Part shown: piece after piece, positions 23,136 to 32,343 of the stretch
How the letters are laid out: each line of letters starts with the position of its first letter
Position numbering within the stretch: position 1 is the first letter of the stretch
NCBI GenBank assembly: GCA_039810525.1
Contig: JBDHXE010000006.1
Coordinates: 1-36,331 of the forward strand
Source of the DNA: JBDHXE01 sp039810525
GTDB lineage: Bacteria; Bacteroidota; Ignavibacteria; Kapaibacteriales; UBA2268
Direction: 5' to 3'
DNA: 36,331 bases
Translations under genes and position numbers: made by a program
The notes under the pieces: model-generated
Databases searched by the model: none
Told to the model about the DNA's origin: nothing
The model's input: the letters and a program-made list of their open reading frames with translations, nothing else

Positions 23136-24374
23136 TTATTTTTTTAGAACATCAGTTACCATTTTTGCTGCTTCTTCGAAATTAATAGCAACATTAAATT
23201 TCAAACCAGATTTTTTAAGCATCTCTGCACCTTCTACTGCATTAGTACCATCTAGACGAATTATCACAGGGAGGTGTACTTCTACAGTTTGGAGAGCTTG
23301 AATAATACCTTCTGCTACTTTATCACAACGGACAATTCCACCAAATATATTAATTAATACAGCTTCTACGTTTGGATCACTTAACATTATTCTGAAAGCA
23401 TTTGCAATTCTCTCTGGATTAGCTCCACCACCTACATCTAAGAAATTAGCAGGTTTACCACCTGATAGTTGTATCAAATCCATTGTAGCCATAGCTAAGC
23501 CAGCTCCATTTACCATACAGCCTACATTACCATCTAATTTGATATAATTAAGACTAAATCTTGATGCCTCTACTTCTAATGGATCTTCTTCTTCGATATC
23601 TCTTAATTCTAAATATTCTGGATGGCGATAAATTGCATTATCATCAAAAATTACTTTGGCATCTAAAGCAATGATTTTATCATCTTCTGTTTGAACCATA
23701 GGATTAATTTCGAGCATACTACAATCTAATTTTTCATAAGCATTTACTATTTTCTTAATAAATGGAATAAAATTCTTGAATGCTGTGCCAGAAAGTCCTA
23801 ATCCAAAACCAATTTCTCGTGCTTGATAATCTTGAAATCCTATATTTGGGTCGATGTGTTGTTTTATTATCTTTTCAGGAGATTCTTCTGCTACTTTTTC
23901 TATCTCTACACCGCCTTCGGTAGATGCCATAATAATATTTCGTCCTACAGCTCTATCAAGAGTAATTGACAAATAGAATTCTTTTTTGATGGCAACGCCT
24001 TCTTCTATTAATATCTTCCTAACTATTGAACCAGCGGCACCAGTTTGAATAGTAATTAACTTATTATTAAGAATGGCATTAGCGAAATTATATGCTTTAT
24101 CCGATATATTACCACCCGAAATTACATTAACACCACGTACAGGCTTGCCGTCAATAGAGATTTGTTCATCTGTATCAAATTTATGAACATAACCTTTACC
24201 ACGCCCACCAGCATGTATCTGTGCTTTTAATACCACTGTATTTATATTTTTAGATTGAAATTCATCAAATACTACTTTTCCTGCTTCAAAATCAGAGAAA
24301 ACAACTGCACTTTTTAAAGTAGGAACTTCATATTTTTTCAAAAGCCCTTTTGCTTGATATTCATGAATCTTCAT
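23136..24374 (-). CDS. sucC: Succinate-CoA ligase (ADP-forming) subunit beta
   Basis: 412 residues (family about 390). It converts succinyl-CoA to succinate with ATP formation in the citric-acid cycle, as a complex with SucD, which is not in this window. Landmarks: MKIHEYQAKGLLKKYEVPT, the ATP-grasp lysine region VVLKAQIHAGGRGKGYVHK, CSMLEINPMVQTEDDKIIAL (metal-binding Glu/Asn), GNVGCMVNGAGLAMATMD, FLDVGGGANPERI and INIFGGIVRCDKVAEGII. It begins 26 bp after pnp, so the two are probably co-transcribed. The terminator follows the stop. Confidence 0.96.
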   Translation of the reverse strand: MKIHEYQAKGLLKKYEVPTLKSAVVFSDFEAGKVVFDEFQSKNINTVVLKAQIHAGGRGKGYVHKFDTDEQISIDGKPVRGVNVISGGNISDKAYNFANAILNNKLITIQTGAAGSIVRKILIEEGVAIKKEFYLSITLDRAVGRNIIMASTEGGVEIEKVAEESPEKIIKQHIDPNIGFQDYQAREIGFGLGLSGTAFKNFIPFIKKIVNAYEKLDCSMLEINPMVQTEDDKIIALDAKVIFDDNAIYRHPEYLELRDIEEEDPLEVEASRFSLNYIKLDGNVGCMVNGAGLAMATMDLIQLSGGKPANFLDVGGGANPERIANAFRIMLSDPNVEAVLINIFGGIVRCDKVAEGIIQALQTVEVHLPVIIRLDGTNAVEGAEMLKKSGLKFNVAINFEEAAKMVTDVLKK

Positions 24375-24400
24375 TAATTCCTCTAATAATTAAATTTTAA

Positions 24401-26533
24401 TTAATTTTCATTTTTATTTTCTTTATGAGATTCTGGTTTAGGAAGTAAAACTTTTCTACTTAGCCTATACTTACCTTCTCTTGTAATTTCTACTAATTTC
24501 ACTTCCACTTTTTCGCCTACAGAAAGGTATTTTGATACATCTTCAACTCTTTCGTTAGCAATTTGTGAGATATGAAGTAATCCTTGTGTTTTTGGTAAAA
24601 ATTCAACTATTGCACCTAAGCCATCTTTGATTTCTTTCACAGTAGCTCTATAAATTTCACCCTCAGCAGGTTTTGCTACCAATCCCATAATAGTTTTTTT
24701 CGCATTTTCACTAGATTCTTTGTTAGTTCCAGCAATCATTACAGTACCATCGTCTTGAATATTTATCTCTACATTATTTTCTTTAGATATAGATCTAATA
24801 GTTTCACCACCAGTACCAATTACTGCACCTATCATATCTGTTGGAATTTTTAAAGCAGTATAACGTGGTGCATAATCTGAAATATCATCGTTTGGCTTAT
24901 CAATTACTTGATTCATTATACCTAAAATATGGAATCTACCATTTTTTGCTTGATTTAATGCTTTTGACATTATTTCGGTTGATAAACCTTCGATTTTTAT
25001 ATCCATTTGACAAGCAGTAATTCCATCATAAGTACCAGTAACTTTAAAGTCCATATCTCCTAAGAAATCTTCATCGCCAAGTATGTCGCTAAGGATAGCT
25101 ACTTTATCATCTTCTTTAATAAGTCCCATAGCAATACCTGCTACAGGTTTTTTTAAGGGTACGCCTGCATCAAATAATGCTAAAGAGCCCGCACATACAG
25201 TTGCCATCGATGAAGAGCCGTTAGATTCTAAAATATCTGAGACCACTCTAATGGTATAAGGGAAATCAACAGTATCTGGCAACATACCTTTCAAGGCACG
25301 CCAAGCTAAGTGTCCATGTCCAATCTCTCTACGAGAGACCATTGTTCTACCAACTTCACCAGTTGAAAATGGTGGGAAATTATAGTGTAAAATAAATCTT
25401 TCATTATATACTGGTTGTAACCCATCTATCATCTGTTCATCTCTATTAGTACCGAGAGTAACAGAGGTCAAGCTTTGAGTTTCTCCACGGGTAAAAAGTG
25501 CTGAGCCATGATTTCGGGGTAGCAATGATGTTTCGCACGTAATAGGTCTAATTTGAGTAGTATTTCTGCCATCTAATCTCATTGATTCGTCAAGAATCAT
25601 ATTTCGCATATATTTTTTTTCAAGCTTTTTGACTACTGCTGTTGTGTATTTTTCAATTTTTGTGAGATATTCTTCGTTTTCAGAATAGACTTCATTTACT
25701 TTGTTTAATGCTTTTTCGTAAATAGATGCTCTTTTTTCGCTTCTCTGCTCTTTTGTAGTAATAGTATGAACATATTCAAACATTTCGGTATTAATTTCAT
25801 TTGAAATTACTTCTATAAATTCCTCGTTTGGCTCATCAACTATGTATTCACGCTTAGGTTTAGAGAACTGATTAAGTAAATTTTTCTGTAAGTTATTAAG
25901 GTCTTTAATTTTGTTATGTGCATAAGTTAGTGCATCAATAAATTCTTCTTCGGAAATTTCATCGCATTCACCTTCTACCATTAGTATAGCATTGTCTGTA
26001 CCAGCTATAGTAATATCCATTGATGACTGTTTAATTTGATCAATGCTTGGATTGATTACGAATTCATTATCAATTTTACCAATTCTAACTTCGGATATTG
26101 GACCATTAAAAGGTATATCAGAAATCAATAATGCAGCAGAGGCGCCCACAGCTGCTAATGTATCTGGATCGTTTCCAGGCTCGGCAGAAAACACAGTGGC
26201 AATTATTTGAGTTTCGTAATTCCATTGTTTAGGAATCATAGGTCTAATTGGCCTATCAATCAAACGTGCCGATAGAACTTCTTTGTCGGATGGCTTACCT
26301 TCTCTTTTCATAAATCCGCCCGGGATTTTACCAGCGGCAGAGCTTTTCTCTCTATATTCTACTTGCAAAGGTAAAAAGTCTATATCCAATTTGGGTTGGT
26401 CGCTTGCAGTAGCAGTTACTAACACCATTGAGTCTCCACACTTGACCATTACAGAGCCGTTTGCGAACTTAGCAAAACGTCCTGTTTCTATTGAATATTC
26501 CTTACCCTCAAATTCTATTTCTGCTTTATACAT
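24401..26533 (-). CDS. pnp: Polyribonucleotide nucleotidyltransferase (PNPase)
   Basis: 710 residues, standard length. Phosphorolytic 3'-5' exoribonuclease of mRNA decay. Domain order: RNase PH 1 (about 1-140, with GKIPGGFMKREGKPSDKEVL), alpha-helical linker, RNase PH 2 (about 315-535, ITCETSLLPRNHGSALFTRG, SDILGDEDFLGDMDFKV), KH (about 560-615, MIGAVIGTGGETIRSI) and S1 (about 625-695, GEIYRATVKEIKDGLGAIVE). Catalytic-region residues are intact. It lies downstream of rpsO, separated by the rpsO terminator, the usual arrangement; pnp is then expressed by readthrough or its own promoter. Confidence 0.97.
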   Translation of the reverse strand: MYKAEIEFEGKEYSIETGRFAKFANGSVMVKCGDSMVLVTATASDQPKLDIDFLPLQVEYREKSSAAGKIPGGFMKREGKPSDKEVLSARLIDRPIRPMIPKQWNYETQIIATVFSAEPGNDPDTLAAVGASAALLISDIPFNGPISEVRIGKIDNEFVINPSIDQIKQSSMDITIAGTDNAILMVEGECDEISEEEFIDALTYAHNKIKDLNNLQKNLLNQFSKPKREYIVDEPNEEFIEVISNEINTEMFEYVHTITTKEQRSEKRASIYEKALNKVNEVYSENEEYLTKIEKYTTAVVKKLEKKYMRNMILDESMRLDGRNTTQIRPITCETSLLPRNHGSALFTRGETQSLTSVTLGTNRDEQMIDGLQPVYNERFILHYNFPPFSTGEVGRTMVSRREIGHGHLAWRALKGMLPDTVDFPYTIRVVSDILESNGSSSMATVCAGSLALFDAGVPLKKPVAGIAMGLIKEDDKVAILSDILGDEDFLGDMDFKVTGTYDGITACQMDIKIEGLSTEIMSKALNQAKNGRFHILGIMNQVIDKPNDDISDYAPRYTALKIPTDMIGAVIGTGGETIRSISKENNVEINIQDDGTVMIAGTNKESSENAKKTIMGLVAKPAEGEIYRATVKEIKDGLGAIVEFLPKTQGLLHISQIANERVEDVSKYLSVGEKVEVKLVEITREGKYRLSRKVLLPKPESHKENKNEN

Positions 26534-26589
26534 ATTGTTTCAAATTAATTTAAAAGGTGAATGACGAATTGAATTAGATTTTAACATAA

Positions 26590-26619
26590 AAAAATAAAAA
26601 AAAACGGCGTTTCCGCCGT
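26590..26619 (-). terminator. Rho-independent terminator of rpsO
   Basis: On the minus strand the stem ACGGCG-GAAA-CGCCGT (26619-26604) with a stable GNRA-type loop is followed by a long T-run (26603-26596, then more T). It starts only a few bases after the rpsO stop and separates rpsO from pnp. Confidence 0.85.
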
Positions 26620-26624
26620 ATTTT

Positions 26625-26891
26625 TTATTTTCTTAGAGATAGTGCAGCTAATACGGCACGGTATCTTGTAATATCCCTTTTAGCAAGATAATTTAAAATT
26701 CTTCTGCGTTTGGCAACCATTTTGATTAAGCCACGGCGGCTATGATGATCTTTCTTATGACCTTCTAAATGCTGAGTAAGATCGTTTATTCTTTGAGTAA
26801 GAATAGCAACTTGTACTTCTGATTTACCAGTATCTTTATCATTGGTGCCGAATTTCTTTATTGAGTCTAGCTTTTGCTCACTTGTAATCAT
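26625..26891 (-). CDS. rpsO: 30S ribosomal protein S15
   Basis: 88 residues, standard S15 length. Binds the central domain of 16S rRNA early in 30S assembly. Landmarks are FGTNDKDTGKSEVQVAILTQ, RINDLTQHLEGHKKDHHSRR and GLIKMVAKRRRILNYLAKRD. It sits between ribF (72 bp upstream) and pnp, with a terminator just after the stop. The spacer to ribF may hold its own promoter. Confidence 0.97.
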   Translation of the reverse strand: MITSEQKLDSIKKFGTNDKDTGKSEVQVAILTQRINDLTQHLEGHKKDHHSRRGLIKMVAKRRRILNYLAKRDITRYRAVLAALSLRK

Positions 26892-26962
26892 TAATTTCTC
26901 CAGTAATCTTATTTTCTTTTAATAAAGTTACAAAAATAATAATTTTTTATCTATTATTAAAA

Positions 26963-27910
26963 TTATTTATTGTTTATTTCATCAATATAGCTTTTACATA
27001 TATTTTTATCTGCATTTAATTGAGTAATAAGCTCTTCTATACTACTAAATTTTTTTTCATTTCTAATAAATTTAAGAAAATTTACAGTGAGACTCTCTCC
27101 ATATAAATTTTTATTAATTCCGAAATAATTTACTTCGAGCTTTAGTTCATCTAAATTTGAAAATGTTGGTCGTACGCCAATATTAGCCATCCCATAAATT
27201 AGATTGTTGTCTATTAATGAGCTTACAAAATATATTCCTTTTCCGGGTAAAGACTTGTCATTATCATTGATAATAATATTTGCAGTTGGAAATCCAATTG
27301 TATGTCCCCTATTATCTCCTGTTACTACTTTTCCAGTTATATTATAAGTATAACCCAAAAATTCGTTTGCTTTTTCAATTTCTTGATTATTTAACATTTT
27401 TCTAATAATAGAGCTAGATACTATTGTATTATCTATAGTATAGGCATTATTTTGAATCACTTCAAAATCGTATTGAGATGAAATATTTTTAAGAAAGTCT
27501 TTATTCCCTTCCCTATTTTTGCCAAAGCTATGGTCATACCCAATTAAAATTTTTTTGAATCCAATTTTAGAATAAATAGAATCGATAATAAATTCTTTCG
27601 CAGTTTTTTGAGCAACTTCTTTTGTGAATTGCAGTATATATATTATATCTATATCATATTTTTTTAATAGATTCAACCGTTCTTCTATGGTATTTAGCAT
27701 TTTAATTGGAGATTTATTATCTTTTCTTAGTACTATTTGTGGATGTGGATGAATAGTAATTAGAATTTTTCTTAATTTTTCATTATTCCCAATTTCTATT
27801 AATTGATTAATTAATTGTATATGCCCTAAATGGACACCATCAAATGTACCTAAAGTTACGATTGAATTTTTGTTGAATTTAATATTGTCTGTGCTCTGTA
27901 ATACCATCAT
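26963..27910 (-). CDS. ribF: Bifunctional riboflavin kinase / FAD synthetase
   Basis: 315 residues. The N-terminal FAD-synthetase (nucleotidyltransferase) domain has IVTLGTFDGVHLGHIQLINQ and KKILIGYDHSFGKNREGN, and SSSIIRKML closes it. The C-terminal flavokinase domain has GKVVTGDNRGHTIGFPTANI, GIYFVSS, GMANIGVRPTF and the LYGESLTVNFLKFIRNEKKF end. It makes FMN and FAD from riboflavin. The ATG at 27910 overlaps the truB TGA (ATGA), so translation is coupled. Confidence 0.95.
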   Translation of the reverse strand: MMVLQSTDNIKFNKNSIVTLGTFDGVHLGHIQLINQLIEIGNNEKLRKILITIHPHPQIVLRKDNKSPIKMLNTIEERLNLLKKYDIDIIYILQFTKEVAQKTAKEFIIDSIYSKIGFKKILIGYDHSFGKNREGNKDFLKNISSQYDFEVIQNNAYTIDNTIVSSSIIRKMLNNQEIEKANEFLGYTYNITGKVVTGDNRGHTIGFPTANIIINDNDKSLPGKGIYFVSSLIDNNLIYGMANIGVRPTFSNLDELKLEVNYFGINKNLYGESLTVNFLKFIRNEKKFSSIEELITQLNADKNICKSYIDEINNK

Positions 27911-28620
27911 TTTATTTCATAAAATTGTTTTAAATCACTTATATTAATAGAATCTTCAAGCATATATGGACCAATTTGAGTTCTAATCAGTTTGAATAAA
28001 TAAGCACCACATCCCATCTCTTCTCCTAATTCGTATGCCAAACTTCTAATATATGTACCTTTACTACAAAGTACTTCAAACTCTACAAATGGAAGATAAT
28101 AGTCTATTAATTCGAGATTGAATATTTCTATTTCCTTTATTCTAGGGATTACTTCAATATTTTGCCTAGATAGTTCATAGTGTCTTCTGCCTTTATGCTT
28201 TTTGGCTGAATATACAGGTGCTTTTTGATTTAATTTTCCAATAAATTTATTTTTGATAGACTTGAATCGTTCTATATCAATATTTTCTATGTGTTTAGTT
28301 TTAATTTCTGGATGCTCTGCATCGTATGAAACTGTTTGTGCACCAAGCTTTGCAGTCCCAATATATCGCTTTTTTTCATCTATTAAAGTATTTATCTTTT
28401 TAGTATCTTTTCCAATACATACTATTAGTAATCCAGTAGCAAATGGATCTAATGAGCCAGCATGGCCTACTTTTTTTGTTTTAAAAATACCTCTGAATTT
28501 TGAAACTACATCATTTGATGTCCATGTTAGATCTTTGTTTACTAAGAAAGTGCAGCCTTGTTCAAGTAATTGCTGTTTGGGGATTGTGATAGAATTTATG
28601 TTATGTCTGGTAATAATCAT
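27907..28620 (-). CDS. truB: tRNA pseudouridine(55) synthase
   Basis: 237 residues from the ATG at 28620; a TTG two codons upstream (28626) is less likely. Isomerises U55 in the T-loop of tRNAs. The catalytic motif is KVGHAGSLDPFATGLLIVCI, with the nucleophilic Asp in SLDP. Other landmarks: KKRYIGTAKLGAQTVSYDAE, APVYSAKKHKGRRHYELSRQ, CSKGTYIRSLAYELGEEMGC. It lies 16 bp downstream of rbfA and overlaps ribF by 4 bp. Confidence 0.95.
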   Translation of the reverse strand: MIITRHNINSITIPKQQLLEQGCTFLVNKDLTWTSNDVVSKFRGIFKTKKVGHAGSLDPFATGLLIVCIGKDTKKINTLIDEKKRYIGTAKLGAQTVSYDAEHPEIKTKHIENIDIERFKSIKNKFIGKLNQKAPVYSAKKHKGRRHYELSRQNIEVIPRIKEIEIFNLELIDYYLPFVEFEVLCSKGTYIRSLAYELGEEMGCGAYLFKLIRTQIGPYMLEDSINISDLKQFYEIK

Positions 28621-28636
28621 TATCAAAGAATAGTAT

Positions 28637-28999
28637 TTATGCTTCTAAATCTTTGTCATCTGTAGATTTAATTGTTTTTAATAATGATTGAATTTTTTCC
28701 ATTTCATTTAGTGTATCGTCAAAATAGAATTTCAAATCTGGGATATATCTTAATCTCAATTCTTTTCCAATTTGATGTTTAAGATCATATTTTCTCATTT
28801 CTAATTCTTCCATCAATAAGCCGGGCTTTGAGTTTTTACCATAAAGACTAATATATAATTTAGCAAGCTGAAGGTCTTTTGTAATTCTAACTGTGGTCAA
28901 TGTAGCAAAACCAGCAGATATTTCATTGGAAATATCTGATATTGGTTGTGCTAAAAGTTTTTTTATGGTTGATGCTATTTTTTCGGCTCTAAATGACAT
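28637..28999 (-). CDS. rbfA: Ribosome-binding factor A
   Basis: 120 residues, KH-like fold protein needed for late 16S rRNA processing and cold adaptation. Landmarks: FRAEKIASTIKKLLAQPISD, FATLTTVRITKDLQLAKLYI and LRLRYIPDLKFYFDDTLNEM. Its ATG shares one base with the infB stop (TAATG), so it is translationally coupled to infB. Standard gene order infB-rbfA-truB. Confidence 0.93.
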   Translation of the reverse strand: MSFRAEKIASTIKKLLAQPISDISNEISAGFATLTTVRITKDLQLAKLYISLYGKNSKPGLLMEELEMRKYDLKHQIGKELRLRYIPDLKFYFDDTLNEMEKIQSLLKTIKSTDDKDLEA

Positions 29000-31900
29000 T
29001 ATACTAATTTTCTTTTTACTTCATTTATTTTGAATACTTCTATAATATCACCTTCGTTAATATCATTATATCCATTTAATTGGATACCGCATTCGAATCC
29101 TTGATCTACTTCTTTGACATCGTCTTTATTCCTTTTAAGTGAAGATATACCACCTTCAAATTCTTTGAATCCATCTCGCATCAATCTGACTTTGTCATTT
29201 CTTGTAATCTTGCCATTTAATACATAGCATCCAGCAATTGAGCCATATTTAGATATACGGAATACTTTTCTTACCTCTATGGTAGCTACAATTTCTTCTT
29301 TGTATTCAGGGGTAAGTAGTCCTTCTAAAGCTAATTGAACTTCATTAATACAATCATATATGATATTGTAAATTCTTATATCAATTTTTTCATTATCAGC
29401 TACTTTTTTAGCTTTGGCTGTTGGTATTACATTAAATCCTATAACTACGGCATTAGATGCGGCGGCCAACATCACATCTGATTCGGTAATATTACCTGCA
29501 CCTTTTAATAGTATATTGACTTTAACTTCATCTCTTGATAATTTATATAAGGAATCGGCTAATGCTTCTACTGAACCAGCAACATCTCCTTTTACAACTA
29601 AATTCAATTCTTTCACGCCACCAATTTGGATTTGAGCAGATATTTCATCAAGTGTTTTGTGATGGATCTGTCTTAATTCTTGTTCTCTCCGTAATTGTTT
29701 GCGTTCAATAGCTTTTTGTCTTGCATCTTGATCGCTATTTACAACTACAAAGCTATCGCCAGCTTCTGGTACTTCATCGAATCCTACTACAAGTACTGGG
29801 TCGCCGGGAAGAGCAGTTTGTAGTTTTCTTTCTCGCTCATCTAATAGGGCTCTCACTTTACCATAGCTTACACCTGCTACAAAAGGATCGCCAACATTTA
29901 GAGTACCTTTTTGGACTATAACGGTAGCAACTGGGCCAAAACCTTGTTTCATATTAGACTCGATTACTATACCACGTGCTTCTCTATTAGGATTAGCTTT
30001 TAGCTCTAATATTTCGGCTTCTAATAAAATTTTATCTAATAATTCTTCTATATTTAAGCCTTTTTTAGCTGAGATTTTGACGCATTGATATTTACCGCCC
30101 CATTCTTCTATAAGCACATTTTGGTCAGCTAATTGCTGCATTATTCTATCTGGATTAGCATCTGGTTTGTCAATTTTATTAATAGCAACTATAATAGGCA
30201 CATTGGCTGCTTTGGCATGGCTAATAGCTTCTATTGTCTGAGGCATCACAGAATCATCAGCAGCTACTACTAAAACTACGATATCTGTAACTTGAGCACC
30301 TCTTGCTCTCATGGCAGTAAAGGCTTCGTGGCCGGGAGTATCAAGGAATGTTATTGTTTTGCTGTTTGGTAATTCTACCTTGTACGCACCAATATGCTGG
30401 GTTATTCCACCTGCTTCGCCTGCTACTACGTTGGCTCTTCTTATATAATCAAGCAAAGAAGTTTTTCCATGATCTACGTGCCCCATTATAGTAACGATTG
30501 GAGGTCTTGGTAGCAGAGTTTCTTCGTCATCGAAATCTTCTTCTACATATTGTGATTCTTTTTCATCTAAGAATTCGACTTCAAATCCATAATCGTCAGC
30601 AATCAGTATGATAGTTTCTTTGTCTAACCTCTGGTTAATAGTTACCATTAAACCAAGTTTCATACATTTCATAATGATTTCACTTGGAAGTATCCCCATC
30701 AAATTACCTAAGTCAGATGTAGTTACAAATTCTGTTAATTGAAGAATTTTCTCATCTCTTAGTTTTTCTTCTTGTAATCGTTGTTCTTTTTCTTCTCTTT
30801 CTGCTTTCTTTTTAAGTTTGTTTTTATTTCTTGATGATGAAGAAGAAAGATCCATGCCAGCTAACGTCTCTCTAATAGCGCGATTAACTTCTTCTTGGCT
30901 AATCATTTCTCTAATGGTTTTCTTCTTTTTCTTCTTTTTCTTTTCTTCAATTTTTTCAACTAGTTCTTTGTTTAATTTATCTTTGTCTTTTTCTTTATCT
31001 TTTTCTTTATCCTTTTCTTTTTCTTTAGATTTATATTTATTGTCTAATTGTTCTTTAATTAATTCAGTAAAGTCAGAAATGTTGTCTGAAGAATGTTTAC
31101 GTTTTTTAAATTGCTTGTTTTTAGAATGCTTGTCGTTCCTTGATTGGTCTTTTCCTTGTTTATTTCTATCAGGTTTAGATTGCTGTTGTTCGCTTTCTGT
31201 TTCTAATTCAATTTTACCTACTACAGTCAGACCTCTCAGCTGTGGAGCTACACCTATCTCATTTTCGTTAGTTTTTTTCTTCTTTTTATTTTTATCAAAT
31301 TTTTTATTCGAAGATTCATCTTGTTTATTTTCGAATTTAGTTGGCTTATTTTGCTCGTCTTGTTTGTGCTTATTAAATTTGTTGTTAGCACTATAATCTG
31401 CTTTTTCTTCTTTGTGTCCTTGTTCTTTAGAACTATTATTTTTATCTTTTTGGATGTTCTTATCAAGTGTATCGGAGTGATATCTTTTGTCTTTATGCGA
31501 CGCAGTATTACTTAGATCATTGCTAGTATTTTCTTTTGTATCTATTATATTTTCTGCAATAGTTTGGCTTTCGGTATCTCTGCTGTCTGTCTGTTTATTC
31601 TCAAATTCCGATATTTTTGAATTTTCTGTTTTGATATTCCGTGTTTTGCTAATTTCAATATTGTCTATATTAATAGTATCTGTGTTGAGGTTAGCTATCT
31701 CTTTTTTATCTGAATTAATTTCGTTTGCTATTTTAGAATTGTCATCTATTTTATCAGTTGTAATTGGAGTATGTATTACTTCTTCCTTATGCAAATCTTC
31801 GGATTTTACAGATAGTGGTTTTGCATCATTATCTTTAGCTATATTTTTAGTTATGTTGATATCTTCCGCATTTTTAGTTGTTTTTTTGTTTGGAGATAAA

Positions 31901-32319
31901 TCAATTTTACCTAAAATCACTGGTTGTTTTATTTCATTCAAATATGATTCGGTATCAGACTTAGTTTCATTTTCGGCAACTAAGGTCTCTGCGCTTTCAT
32001 CAACTTTATCTTCCACTATTATATGGGTAGTAGCTTTTGGTATAGTAATATTAGTAGCTTCTGCAATAGTGGGTTCAGATTTTTTGGTATCTTGTCTAAG
32101 ATCTTTATGTTTCTGAATTTTTTCTCTTTGTATATCTGCTGCTTTTTTTTCTTTTTTAAACTTATCATGGATAAGCTCAACCATTGGTTCAGTTAGAGTA
32201 GCTGTTGGTTTATTTTGAATATCAAAGCCTTTTGATTGTAAATATTCAACAATAGCATCTCTTCCGATATTAATTTCGGAAGCAATTTTAAAAAGCTTTA
32301 TGGTTTTATCTCCAGCCAT
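28999..32319 (-). CDS. infB: Translation initiation factor IF-2
   Basis: 1106 residues from the ATG at 32319 (MAGDKTIKLFKIASEINIG), which matches the family start; an upstream TTG at 32334 is open but unlikely. Order: N-terminal IF2_N domain (about 1-60), a very long Lys/Asp/Glu/Asn-rich linker (about 60-490) with KEKD repeats and a run of nine lysines, a second IF2_N-like domain (about 520-590), then the GTPase: G1 GHVDHGKTSLLD (about 611), G3 DTPGHEAF (about 658), G4 NKID (about 713), and C-terminal domains (GVKELNLVVKGDVAGSVEAL, VIGFNVIPTAKAK, SKYGSIAGCYVLNGKI). It delivers fMet-tRNA to the 30S subunit. It lies 24 bp after nusA. Confidence 0.96.
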   Translation of the reverse strand: MAGDKTIKLFKIASEINIGRDAIVEYLQSKGFDIQNKPTATLTEPMVELIHDKFKKEKKAADIQREKIQKHKDLRQDTKKSEPTIAEATNITIPKATTHIIVEDKVDESAETLVAENETKSDTESYLNEIKQPVILGKIDLSPNKKTTKNAEDINITKNIAKDNDAKPLSVKSEDLHKEEVIHTPITTDKIDDNSKIANEINSDKKEIANLNTDTINIDNIEISKTRNIKTENSKISEFENKQTDSRDTESQTIAENIIDTKENTSNDLSNTASHKDKRYHSDTLDKNIQKDKNNSSKEQGHKEEKADYSANNKFNKHKQDEQNKPTKFENKQDESSNKKFDKNKKKKKTNENEIGVAPQLRGLTVVGKIELETESEQQQSKPDRNKQGKDQSRNDKHSKNKQFKKRKHSSDNISDFTELIKEQLDNKYKSKEKEKDKEKDKEKDKDKLNKELVEKIEEKKKKKKKKTIREMISQEEVNRAIRETLAGMDLSSSSSRNKNKLKKKAEREEKEQRLQEEKLRDEKILQLTEFVTTSDLGNLMGILPSEIIMKCMKLGLMVTINQRLDKETIILIADDYGFEVEFLDEKESQYVEEDFDDEETLLPRPPIVTIMGHVDHGKTSLLDYIRRANVVAGEAGGITQHIGAYKVELPNSKTITFLDTPGHEAFTAMRARGAQVTDIVVLVVAADDSVMPQTIEAISHAKAANVPIIVAINKIDKPDANPDRIMQQLADQNVLIEEWGGKYQCVKISAKKGLNIEELLDKILLEAEILELKANPNREARGIVIESNMKQGFGPVATVIVQKGTLNVGDPFVAGVSYGKVRALLDERERKLQTALPGDPVLVVGFDEVPEAGDSFVVVNSDQDARQKAIERKQLRREQELRQIHHKTLDEISAQIQIGGVKELNLVVKGDVAGSVEALADSLYKLSRDEVKVNILLKGAGNITESDVMLAAASNAVVIGFNVIPTAKAKKVADNEKIDIRIYNIIYDCINEVQLALEGLLTPEYKEEIVATIEVRKVFRISKYGSIAGCYVLNGKITRNDKVRLMRDGFKEFEGGISSLKRNKDDVKEVDQGFECGIQLNGYNDINEGDIIEVFKINEVKRKLV

Positions 32320-32343
32320 ACTTATATATTTCAATTTTATTAA

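Noticed and set aside
26937..26967. AATAATTTT/AAAATTATT inverted repeat near the ribF stop as a terminator
   Set aside because: It is purely A/T with a 12-nt loop, too weak to support as a terminator in this AT-rich background.
30818..31515. Plus-strand reading frames opposite the IF-2 linker (Ser/Leu/Phe-rich)
   Set aside because: They are the antisense of Lys/Glu-rich codons in infB and have no family similarity or start signals.
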